Translations under genes and position numbers: made by a program
Source: Gemmatimonadota bacterium
GTDB taxonomy: Bacteria > Gemmatimonadota > Gemmatimonadetes > Gemmatimonadales > GWC2-71-9
Assembly: GCA_003220985.1 (NCBI GenBank)
Contig: QHTY01000245.1
Span: 1,019-6,309, forward strand
DNA length: 5,291 nucleotides
Reading direction: 5' to 3'
The notes under the pieces: model-generated
The model's database searches: none
Told to the model about the DNA's origin: nothing
What the model saw: the letters and a program-made list of their open reading frames with translations, nothing else
Shown: positions 1-5,291 of the stretch, one piece after another
Position numbering within the stretch: position 1 is the first letter of the stretch
Layout of the letters: each line of letters begins with the position of its first letter

Positions 1-1
1 C

Positions 2-133
2 TCCAGCCTGAACCACTACAGCAAATATCTGACGATTTGGCGCCGGCAGGCGGATGGCGGCTGGAAGTTCGTTGCGGATGGCGGGAACGTGCGACCAGCG
101 CCGGCTAGCGGTACCCCGCCGCCTGAAGACTGA
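2..133 (+). CDS. NTF2/SnoaL-like (DUF4440-type) protein, C-terminal fragment
   Basis: Frame 2 is open from the left edge to a TGA at 131-133 and gives 43 residues; the start lies outside the window. The segment YLTIWRRQADGGWKFVAD is the last beta-strand pair typical of DUF4440/SnoaL-like proteins, small cone-shaped alpha+beta folds of the NTF2 superfamily. A Pro-rich tail follows (RPAPASGTPPPED). Such proteins are often secreted or cytoplasmic proteins of unknown ligand, so no substrate can be named from the tail. The 3' end converges on the ABC exporter. The ancestral exporter C-terminus (down to 105) overlaps this gene by 29 bp, whereas the present premature stop at 213 leaves a 79-bp gap. 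The family call rests on this short tail and is moderately sure; the coding status is well supported by the motif. Confidence 0.72.
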   Translation, partial: SSLNHYSKYLTIWRRQADGGWKFVADGGNVRPAPASGTPPPED

Positions 134-212
134 ACAGCTCCGCGTAGAGGCCACCGCGGGCCACCAGCTCCTCGTGCGTACCGTCGTCGACGAGCTCGCC
201 GCCCTTTAAGAC
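105..212 (-). pseudogene. C-terminal remnant of the ABC exporter, separated by an in-frame TAG
   Basis: Reading past the TAG at 213-215 in the same frame gives 35 residues that begin VLKGGELVDDGTHEELVARG and end LFSLQAAGYR before a TAG at 105-107. This is the standard C-terminal end of ABC exporter ATPase domains (the strand after the H-loop, then the G-T-H-EEL motif and the final helix). The ancestral gene therefore ran 105-1982, with 625 codons counting the mutated one. No frameshift is involved: one codon (probably TTG, CTG, CAG or TGG) became TAG. The remnant is still well conserved, so the change is recent or a sequencing/assembly error. Translational recoding is unlikely because TAG also ends the DUF1501 gene in this window. 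Confidence 0.85.
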
Positions 213-1982
213 CTAGATCCGGTCGGCCATCCGCACCGTCGAAAAGCGGTGCGAGATCAAAACGGCCATCCGCCCCTTCGTCAGCTCGGCGAACCGGAGA
301 AAGACTTCGTACTCGGCGCGCGCGTCGAGCGCGGCCGTCGGTTCATCGAGAATCAGGACCTGCGCCTCGCGCATGTATGCGCGCGCGAGCGCGACCTTCT
401 GCCACTCGCCGCCCGACAACTCAACGCCGTTGTCAAATCGCTTCCCCAGCATCTGATCGTATCCTTGGGGCACGCGCTGCACGACCGAGTCCGCCAGGCT
501 GCGCTGCGCCGCCTGGCGAATGCGCGCGTCGTCGCTCAAGGCATCGATTTGACTGACCCCGATGTTCTCGCGCAGAATGAAGTCGTAGCGGACAAAGTCC
601 TGGAAGATGATGCCGATGTTCTGGCGGAGGCTGTCCAGGTCGTAGTCGCGCAGGTCGATGCCGTCGAGCACGATGTGACCCTCGTCCGGGTCGTACAGAC
701 GAGCCAGCAGCTTCACGAGCGTCGTCTTTCCCGCACCATTTTCGCCCACCAAAGCGATCCGCTCATGCGGCTGAAACGAGAACGTCAGATGACGTACTGC
801 CCAACGCTGCGACCCCGGATACCGGAAGCCGACGTTCTCGAATCGGAATCCGGTTTGCATCGGTCGCGGGACCGGCTTGGCTCCGTTCCGTGAAACAACC
901 GTCGGCTGCACATCAAAGAATGTGAACAAGTCGCTGAGGTAGAGGCTCTGCTCGTAAATGGACGAGAGCGCGATGAGGACGCTTTGGATCAAGCCGCGGC
1001 TCTGGCGAAAGGAGCCCGCGAGAAACGTCAGCGTGCCGATCGTGAAGTCGCCCATCACGGTGCGATAGATGATCACGGCATAGGCGCCGTAGTAACCCAA
1101 CGTCCCCAGTGTGACGAGCAGCGTCGAGACGATGTTGCGCCGGATCGAAAGCTTTTTGTTCTCCTGATAGAACCTGTCCGACAGGTCGGCGTACCGCCCG
1201 ACCAAGAAATCCGACAGGCCGAACAGCTTCACTTCTTTGGCCGATTCGTCGGACGCCCCCATATACCGGAGGTAGTCGAGGAGCCGGCGTTCGGGCGTCC
1301 ACTTGAACAGGAGTGAGTAGCCGAGCGAGGCGAAGTGCGCTTCGCCGAGAAAGGCCGGCAGCACGGCAACGGTCAGGAGGAGGAGCAGCCACGGCAGCTG
1401 GACGAGCAGCACGCTCGCGAGTGAGATGAGCGTGATGAGATCCTGCGCCGTCCCCAGCAGCAGCGTGAACAGGCCGATGCGTCCGACGGTCTGGCGGCGC
1501 GCGCGCTCCAGATGATCGTAGATCTCGGCGTCTTCGAATTGGGCGAGATCGAGCGTGGCGGCGTGACGCATCAACCGGACGCTGAGCCGGTTCGCAAACA
1601 GGTCGCCGAGCAGACTCTCGAGCAGGGCCGAGAGCCGCGCCAGTCCCTCGCCCACGACCGCAATGCCGAGCTCCAATCCGACCAACAACGCGAGGGGCGA
1701 CCAGTCCGGTAAGCCGCCCGCATGGACGGTTGCGACGCCCGCGATAACCGCGTCGATGATGAGCTTGCCGACCCAAAGAACGGCGACCGGGATGAATGAC
1801 CGGATGACCCTGAGCAGCAGGATGCAGATGGTGTAGCCGCGGTGCGTTTGAAACACGAGCCGCACCAGCGGGAGGACGTGTTTCAGCGCGGCGAGCCGCT
1901 CACCCCAGGTGGGAGCCGCGTCGGGGCCGGCGCCCTGAGCGACGCGGGCAGCACGATATAGTCGCCGTTTGCCCATGGGCAT
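213..1982 (-). CDS. ABC transporter, fused permease/ATPase half-exporter (premature stop near C-terminus)
   Basis: This is a type IV (MsbA/LmrA-like) half-transporter: an N-terminal membrane domain with about six hydrophobic helices, then a nucleotide-binding domain, expected to work as a dimer in the inner membrane and export an unknown substrate. From the chosen start at 1982 (MPMGKRR, 589 aa), Walker A GENGAGKTT is at 413-421, the Q-loop Gln at 461, the signature LSGGEWQ at 522-528, Walker B VLILDEP at 542-548, the D-loop AALD at 550-553 and the H-loop His at 578. All catalytic motifs are intact. The open frame extends to 2075, but that would overlap the divergent DUF1800 gene and add a non-family N-terminus. 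At 1982 a GGAAG lies 8 nt upstream; ATG at 1976 is an alternative. The frame stops at TAG 213-215, directly after MADRI, where homologues continue with a hydrophobic residue and VL. The protein therefore lacks about 36 C-terminal residues and may be damaged. Confidence 0.9.
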   Translation of the reverse strand: MPMGKRRLYRAARVAQGAGPDAAPTWGERLAALKHVLPLVRLVFQTHRGYTICILLLRVIRSFIPVAVLWVGKLIIDAVIAGVATVHAGGLPDWSPLALLVGLELGIAVVGEGLARLSALLESLLGDLFANRLSVRLMRHAATLDLAQFEDAEIYDHLERARRQTVGRIGLFTLLLGTAQDLITLISLASVLLVQLPWLLLLLTVAVLPAFLGEAHFASLGYSLLFKWTPERRLLDYLRYMGASDESAKEVKLFGLSDFLVGRYADLSDRFYQENKKLSIRRNIVSTLLVTLGTLGYYGAYAVIIYRTVMGDFTIGTLTFLAGSFRQSRGLIQSVLIALSSIYEQSLYLSDLFTFFDVQPTVVSRNGAKPVPRPMQTGFRFENVGFRYPGSQRWAVRHLTFSFQPHERIALVGENGAGKTTLVKLLARLYDPDEGHIVLDGIDLRDYDLDSLRQNIGIIFQDFVRYDFILRENIGVSQIDALSDDARIRQAAQRSLADSVVQRVPQGYDQMLGKRFDNGVELSGGEWQKVALARAYMREAQVLILDEPTAALDARAEYEVFLRFAELTKGRMAVLISHRFSTVRMADRI

Positions 1983-2017
1983 TAACTTGGCTTCCGGAGA
2001 GACGTCAGACCAGACAC
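1983..2017. promoter_or_regulatory. Short divergent intergenic region between ABC exporter and DUF1800 operon
   Basis: Only 35 bp separate the two start codons, so the promoters for both directions must lie at least partly inside the opposite coding region. On the minus strand GGAAG is 8 nt upstream of the exporter ATG, a plausible ribosome-binding site. On the plus strand GGAGAG (1996-2001) is 16 nt upstream of the DUF1800 ATG, too far for a normal Shine-Dalgarno. A TATAGT at 1957-1962 could be a -10 element for the plus-strand operon, but no good -35 was seen. The exact promoters are unresolved. Confidence 0.35.
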
Positions 2018-3556
2018 ATGCTTTCCATAGTTGCCACCCTCTGTGTGCTGACCGCGCAGGCTCCCGGTGTCGCACCCGCTCTGACGCCGCGCGATTCGGC
2101 GTTCCATGCGCTGAATCGGCTGGCGTACGGCGCTCGCCCCGGCGAAGCCGACAGCGTCGCCAAGGTCGGGGTGATGCGCTGGATCGAGCAGCAGCTCGAT
2201 GCGGATCACATTCCCGATTCCCGTCTCGCGGCGCGCGAGCGGGAATTCAAGATCCTCGACTACGATCGCGCGGACCTCGCGGGGCGCTATCGCGATGCGG
2301 TGCAGGAGCGCCAACGCCTGCAGCGCGAGGCGGCCGCGACCGGCGATTCGTCCCGCATGCGTGGCGCGAGACCGATGCAAGAGTTCCGCGAGCTCGGCGG
2401 CGAGCTGCAGCAGCTCGCGATCGTCCGCGCGGCCATCTCGGAGCGCCAGCTGCGCGAGGTGATGGTCGACTTCTGGACGAACCACTTCAACGTCTTTGTG
2501 GGCAAGGGAGCCGACCGGTTTCTGTTGCCTTCCTATATCGAGGAAACGATCCGGCCACGGGCGCTCGGCCGCTTCGAAGACTTGCTCATCGCGACGGCGC
2601 GCAGCCCCGCCATGCTGTTCTATCTGGATAATGCGCAGAGCGTGGCGCCGGGGTCCTCTCCCCCTGGCCCCCTCTCCGCCTTGCGGAGAGGGGGAACGGG
2701 GGTGAGGCGAGGCATCAACGAGAATTACGCCCGCGAGCTGATGGAGCTGCACACACTCGGCGTGGACGGCGGGTACACGCAGCAGGACGTCATCAACGTC
2801 GCGCGCATGTTCACCGGATGGAGCATCGAGCAGCCCGATCGCGGCGCGGGGTTCGTGTTCCACGATTGGGCACACGACCAGGGAGACAAGGTCGTGCTCG
2901 GGCAGAAATTCAAGAGCGACGGCGAGGACGAAGGAATCCGGCTGCTCAAGTTTCTCGCCAACCAGCACGCGACGATGCACCACGTGAGCGCGAAGCTGTG
3001 CGCGCGATTCGTGGCGGACGAGCCGCCGGATGGTTGCGTGGATGCGGCGGTGGCGGCGTGGCAAAAGACGCATGGCGACATTCGCGCGGTGCTGCGTGCG
3101 ATCGTTACGTCGCCCGACTTCTGGACACCGCAGGTCGTCCGCGCGAAGGTGAAGACGCCGTTCGAGTTCGTCGTGAGCGCCGTCCGCGCGGCCGGCGTCG
3201 AGCCCGACGACACGCCGCGCCTGGCGCAGATGGTCGCGCGACTCGGCGAGCCGCTCTATCAACAGCCGGCGCCGACCGGCTATGCGGAGACCGAGGCGCA
3301 CTGGGTGAACAGCGGCGCCCTGCTCGCCCGAATGAACGCCGGCCTAGTGATTGCGAAGGAGTGCACGAGTATTCCAATGATCGACGATCACGCCCAGCTG
3401 GTCGACCAGATCGACCAGCGGTTGATGGCGGGAACGATGTCCCCTCACACCAAGACGGTGATTCTGGAGCAGCTCACGGATATCGCTGACCCGCAGCAGG
3501 CAAAGACCCTCGCCGTGGGCTTGGCCCTCGGTGGGCCGGACTTTCAAAAACAATGA
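2018..3556 (+). CDS. DUF1800 domain-containing protein
   Basis: The 512-aa protein matches the DUF1800 family (Pfam PF08811), helical proteins of unknown function usually encoded beside DUF1501 proteins. Recognisable blocks are HALNRLAYGARPGE (30-43), REVMVDFWTNHFNVFVGKG (146-164), YIEETIRPRALGRFEDLL (173-190), the central NENYARELMELHTLGVDGGY (234-253) with TQQDVINVARMFTGW after it, and the family-like end GGPDFQKQ. The N-terminus (LSIVATLCVLTAQAPGVAPA) is hydrophobic and Ala-rich, suggesting an export signal cut near residue 14 or 21, but it lacks the usual early Lys/Arg. No other ATG/GTG/TTG was found close upstream in frame, so ATG 2018 was kept despite a weak ribosome-binding site. Residues 213-230 come from a palindromic repeat element sitting in frame in a variable loop. 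The TGA stop overlaps the first unit of a tandem repeat, and DUF1501 follows after 42 bp, almost certainly in one operon. Confidence 0.92.
   Translation: MLSIVATLCVLTAQAPGVAPALTPRDSAFHALNRLAYGARPGEADSVAKVGVMRWIEQQLDADHIPDSRLAAREREFKILDYDRADLAGRYRDAVQERQRLQREAAATGDSSRMRGARPMQEFRELGGELQQLAIVRAAISERQLREVMVDFWTNHFNVFVGKGADRFLLPSYIEETIRPRALGRFEDLLIATARSPAMLFYLDNAQSVAPGSSPPGPLSALRRGGTGVRRGINENYARELMELHTLGVDGGYTQQDVINVARMFTGWSIEQPDRGAGFVFHDWAHDQGDKVVLGQKFKSDGEDEGIRLLKFLANQHATMHHVSAKLCARFVADEPPDGCVDAAVAAWQKTHGDIRAVLRAIVTSPDFWTPQVVRAKVKTPFEFVVSAVRAAGVEPDDTPRLAQMVARLGEPLYQQPAPTGYAETEAHWVNSGALLARMNAGLVIAKECTSIPMIDDHAQLVDQIDQRLMAGTMSPHTKTVILEQLTDIADPQQAKTLAVGLALGGPDFQKQ
2655..2707. repeat. Palindromic repeat element inserted in frame in DUF1800
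   Basis: An almost symmetric 53-bp element. The inner stem is perfect: 12 bp, CCCCCTCTCCGC (2668-2679) against GCGGAGAGGGGG (2683-2694), with loop CTT. An outer stem pairs CCTC/CCCCC (2655-2658, 2660-2664) with GGGGG/GAGG (2698-2702, 2704-2707) across small internal mismatches. It resembles the C/G-rich REP/MITE-like hairpins dispersed through many GC-rich genomes (from memory, not searched). It is translated in frame as SSPPGPLSALRRGGTGVR (DUF1800 residues 213-230), between DNAQSV and the conserved GINENYAREL. It has no T-tract and lies inside a gene, so it is not read as a terminator. Confidence 0.82.
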
Positions 3557-3594
3557 CGGTAAGAGACGGTAAGAGACGGTAAAGGACGGTAAGG
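3555..3594 (+). repeat. Four tandem 10-bp units (GACGGTAAGR), left arm of an inverted pair
   Basis: Four head-to-tail units: GACGGTAAGA (3555), GACGGTAAGA (3565), GACGGTAAAG (3575) and GACGGTAAGG (3585). The first two bases are the last two of the DUF1800 TGA, and the array fills nearly all of the 42-bp gap to DUF1501. Each unit carries a purine-rich GGTAAGR core, so the last unit doubles as a Shine-Dalgarno-like sequence. There are no spacers, so it is not a CRISPR. Confidence 0.93.
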
Positions 3595-3595
3595 G
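3591..3595 (+). promoter_or_regulatory. Shine-Dalgarno-like AAGGG of DUF1501, supplied by the repeat
   Basis: TAAGGG, within and just after the last tandem unit, ends 3 nt before the ATG at 3599. AAAGGA in the previous unit (3581-3586) ends 12 nt before it. Neither spacing is ideal, but no other purine-rich stretch exists outside the repeat. Both sites are complementary to the CCTTACC cores of the downstream inverted array and could be masked by it. Confidence 0.5.
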
Positions 3596-3598
3596 TCT

Positions 3599-4861
3599 AT
3601 GACGATATCGCGTCGCATCTTTGTAAAAGACTCGGCACTTGCATTGGTCAGTTTTGGACTTGACCCGTTGTTTCTCCCGCGGGCCGTGTTCAGCCCTTAC
3701 CGTCGCTTATCGTCCCTTACCGTCCCTTACCGTCCAGAATTGGTGTGCCTCTTCCAACGCGGCGCCGTCGACGGCCTCAACATGATCGTGCCCCACGGCG
3801 AGGGCGCCTACTACCAGGAGCGCCCGCGTATCGCGATCCCCGCGAACGACGTCGTGGATCTCGACGGCCATTTCGGCCTGCACCCCAGCCTCGCGCCGCT
3901 GAAGGAGCTGTGGGACAACAAGAGCCTGGCCGCGATTCACGCCGTCGGCTCGCCCGACTCGACGCGCAGTCACTTCGATGCCCAGGACTACATGGAAACC
4001 GGCACGCCCGGCGTGAAAAGCACGGCGGACGGCTGGGCGAATCGCTATTGCCAGCACGATCGGGAGCATGCGGACACGCCGTTTCGGGCTGTCGGCTTCG
4101 GACCGCAGTTGCCGCGCATTCTTGCGGGCAGCGCGCCATCGCTCGCCATCGACGATCTCCAGGCGTTTGGATTACGCGTCCCGCAGGAGGCCGCGCGGGA
4201 TCGTCTGACGCGTGCCTTCGAAGAGCTCTACGACGGCGCGGGGACAGGTCTCCTGGCGTCTTCATCGCGTGAGGGATTCGAGGCGGTACAGATGCTGAAG
4301 CGCGCCAACCCGACGCAATACGTTCCCGCGGGCGGCGTCGAGTACCCGCCGGGCCGGCTCGGAAAGACGCTGCTGCAGATTGCGCAGCTGATCAAAGCGG
4401 ATGTGGGAGTGGAGATCGCCTTCGCCGACTGCAGCGGCTGGGACACGCATGTGAACCAGGGCTCGAGCGACGGCCAGTTATCGACGCGGCTGCGTGAGCT
4501 CGGGCTGGCCCTTGCCGCCTTCAACAAGGATCTCGGCGAACGCATGAGCAACATCGTCGTGCTGACGATGTCGGAGTTCGGCCGCACGATCCGCGAGAAC
4601 GGCAACAGCGGCACCGATCACGGCCACGCGACCGCGATGCTCGCGCTGGGCGGGCCGGTGAACGGCGGGCGCGTACTGGGTCGCTGGCCGGGACTCGGCG
4701 TCGAACAGCGGTTCGAGGGACGCGACGTCGCCGTCACGACCGACTTCCGTGACCTGTTCGGTGAGATTCTGGCGCGGCACCTAGGGGCGACGGACCTCGG
4801 CGCAGTCTTCCCCGGCTACGTGCCCAGCCCAACGCGCTTCGTGGGAGCGATTCGCGGGTAG
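3599..4861 (+). CDS. DUF1501 domain-containing protein with Tat signal
   Basis: A 420-aa member of the DUF1501 family (Pfam PF07394), placed in the alkaline phosphatase/sulfatase-like superfamily; the physiological substrate is unknown. Residues 4-10 (SRRIFVK) are a near-perfect twin-arginine motif followed by a hydrophobic stretch (ALALVSFGL), so the protein should be exported folded, probably with bound metal. The start at 3599 is fixed by this signal. The mature domain begins near LVCLFQRGAVDGLNMIVPHGEGAY (from residue 48; block split here as LVCLFQRGAVDGLN, then MIVPHGEGAY). Candidate metal/active-site motifs are GWDTH (280-284), SEFGRT (325-330) and GTDHGH (338-343). Residues 33-46, between signal and domain, are encoded by four inverted 10-bp repeat units and look inserted. 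Codons 2-25 have unusually AT-rich third positions (11 of 24 G/C). The gene ends with two consecutive TAG codons and is the last of its operon. Confidence 0.93.
   Translation: MTISRRIFVKDSALALVSFGLDPLFLPRAVFSPYRRLSSLTVPYRPELVCLFQRGAVDGLNMIVPHGEGAYYQERPRIAIPANDVVDLDGHFGLHPSLAPLKELWDNKSLAAIHAVGSPDSTRSHFDAQDYMETGTPGVKSTADGWANRYCQHDREHADTPFRAVGFGPQLPRILAGSAPSLAIDDLQAFGLRVPQEAARDRLTRAFEELYDGAGTGLLASSSREGFEAVQMLKRANPTQYVPAGGVEYPPGRLGKTLLQIAQLIKADVGVEIAFADCSGWDTHVNQGSSDGQLSTRLRELGLALAAFNKDLGERMSNIVVLTMSEFGRTIRENGNSGTDHGHATAMLALGGPVNGGRVLGRWPGLGVEQRFEGRDVAVTTDFRDLFGEILARHLGATDLGAVFPGYVPSPTRFVGAIRG
3695..3734 (-). repeat. Four tandem 10-bp units in inverted orientation, right arm, inside DUF1501
   Basis: Units CCTTACCGTC (3695), GCTTATCGTC (3705), CCTTACCGTC (3715) and CCTTACCGTC (3725) are the reverse complement of the array at 3555-3594. 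They are read in the DUF1501 frame as PYRRLSSLTVPYRP (residues 33-46), the linker just after the Tat signal. Because the unit length is 10, successive units are read in different frames; this frame happens to avoid the stop codons. Confidence 0.92.
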
Positions 4862-4893
4862 TAGCGCGTCAACACAACACAGGCGACTATCAC
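4862..4893. other. Convergent intergenic gap without visible terminator
   Basis: The 32 bp between the DUF1501 and HAD genes, which converge here, contain a second in-frame TAG (4862-4864) and an AC-rich stretch. No stem-loop with a T-tract is seen on either strand, so termination must be Rho-dependent or within the neighbouring genes. Confidence 0.6.
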
Positions 4894-5291
4894 TCAGGCA
4901 TTCGCCGCTGCGTCCAACCGGATGACGCCGTCGCCAGCCCCATCTCGGATCGTTAGCCAGTCGGTGCGCACGCGGTCCCACTCCTGGATCACGAGCCCCT
5001 GATCCTCGAACAAGGCGCGGATCTGGCTCGGGCCATACCCCGCGATTTCCTCGAGAATCGGCACGAGCACCGATAGGGCGTCGTCACTGATGACCGTGCG
5101 CTTGGCGATCTGCGCGATCTCGCGCGCTTCCGACGCGGCGATGGTGAAACCCTCACCGCGGTTGACGTGCAACATCACCGGAATGTCCGACTGCCCATCG
5201 CCGACGTATATCACCTGATCGCGCGGCACCACGTGCCGCGCGCGGATCTCCTCGACAGCGGCGACCTTGCCGTAGCCCGCCGCCACGCGGA
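4894..5291 (-). CDS. HAD-superfamily hydrolase, C-terminal part (5' end outside window)
   Basis: The minus-strand frame is open from the right edge to a TGA at 4894-4896 and gives 131 visible residues. VIYVGDGQSDIPVML carries HAD motif IV (G-D-G-x-S-D, Mg-binding acidic residues), and GK about 22 residues before it is a plausible motif III lysine. This arrangement is like phosphoserine-phosphatase-type HAD phosphatases. The nucleophile motif DxDGT and motif II must lie upstream, beyond the edge. A GTG at 5284-5286 could start translation, but it would yield a protein without the catalytic Asp, and the frame continues upstream, so the gene is treated as partial. After the HAD core there is an extra tail of about 45 residues (GPSQIRALFEDQGLVIQEWD onward), perhaps a family-specific cap or partner-binding segment. 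The substrate is unknown. The gene converges on the DUF1501 gene, so it is not part of that operon. Confidence 0.82.
   Translation of the reverse strand, partial: RVAAGYGKVAAVEEIRARHVVPRDQVIYVGDGQSDIPVMLHVNRGEGFTIAASEAREIAQIAKRTVISDDALSVLVPILEEIAGYGPSQIRALFEDQGLVIQEWDRVRTDWLTIRDGAGDGVIRLDAAANA

Larger units (their letters stand above)
3555..3734. other. Long imperfect inverted repeat enclosing the DUF1501 start and Tat signal
   Basis: The two 40-bp arrays are complementary at 35 of 40 positions; the outer two units differ only at their tenth base and the innermost unit is perfect. They are separated by exactly 100 bp (3595-3694) holding the start codon and codons 1-32. In mRNA the arms could form a long stem with AAGG on its loop-proximal side and the ATG 4 nt into the loop. 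A role in translational control is inference; the repeat geometry is seen directly. Confidence 0.75.

Noticed and set aside
184..193. 10-bp palindrome TCGTCGACGA as an operator
   Set aside because: It lies in the codons of the exporter C-terminus remnant (VDD) and has no second copy; expected by chance in GC-rich coding DNA.
249..893. Plus-strand frame of 214 codons opposite the ABC ATPase domain
   Set aside because: It lies wholly over the Walker A, signature and Walker B coding region of the minus strand and shows no family features of its own.
1983..2075. Extended N-terminus of the ABC exporter
   Set aside because: The extra 31 residues run through the intergenic gap and into DUF1800, have no family resemblance, and a better-placed ATG with GGAAG upstream exists at 1982.
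1969..2631. Plus-strand frame overlapping the start of DUF1800 in another frame
   Set aside because: Arg/Ala-rich out-of-frame reading of the DUF1800 coding sequence; DUF1800 motifs are all in the 2018 frame.
2655..2707. Intrinsic terminator
   Set aside because: The hairpin lies within an intact coding frame and is not followed by a T-run.
1982..3301. Long antisense frame (439 codons) opposite DUF1800
   Set aside because: It is the mirror of a GC3-biased gene, with Arg/His/Ala-rich composition and no recognisable motif. The sense strand carries clear DUF1800 blocks over the same bases.
3553..3582. Tiny frame from the ATGA overlapping the DUF1800 stop
   Set aside because: It reads only repeat units and hits TAA after nine codons; the ATG at 3599 is followed by a twin-arginine motif.
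3555..3734. CRISPR array
   Set aside because: Units are 10 bp, directly adjacent with no spacers, and no cas genes are present.

Overview
The window comes from a GC-rich bacterial chromosome. The adjacent DUF1800 and DUF1501 genes, the style of the ABC exporter and HAD genes, and the overall base composition suggest a soil-type Acidobacteriota or Gemmatimonadota member. This is inference from gene families, since no rRNA or other phylogenetic marker is present.

Layout. Positions 2-133 (+) hold the C-terminal tail of an NTF2/SnoaL-like (DUF4440-type) protein. Converging on it is a minus-strand MsbA/LmrA-type ABC half-exporter (start about 1982). Its frame is cut by an in-frame TAG at 213-215, yet a well-conserved C-terminus continues in the same frame to a second TAG at 105-107. 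Only 35 bp separate the exporter start from a divergent two-gene operon: a DUF1800 gene (2018-3556) followed by a DUF1501 gene (3599-4861) with a clear twin-arginine signal. A converging HAD-family phosphatase (4894-5291, minus) runs off the right edge.

The most unusual content is repeat DNA inside the DUF1800/DUF1501 operon. (1) A 53-bp palindromic element (2655-2707) lies in frame within DUF1800 and encodes an extra loop of about 18 residues. (2) Four tandem 10-bp units (consensus GACGGTAAGG) begin on the DUF1800 stop codon and fill the gap up to the DUF1501 ribosome-binding region. Four inverted units of the same sequence lie 100 bp further on, inside the DUF1501 coding sequence and in frame with it. 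The two arms match at 35 of 40 positions and enclose exactly the DUF1501 start codon and Tat signal peptide. In mRNA they could form a long stem that hides the Shine-Dalgarno-like AAGG.

DUF1800 and DUF1501 proteins are a recurrent exported pair of unknown function. DUF1501 belongs to the alkaline phosphatase/sulfatase-like superfamily. The flanking genes have no evident functional link to the pair. No tRNA, rRNA, CRISPR array, transposase or convincing intrinsic terminator was seen.
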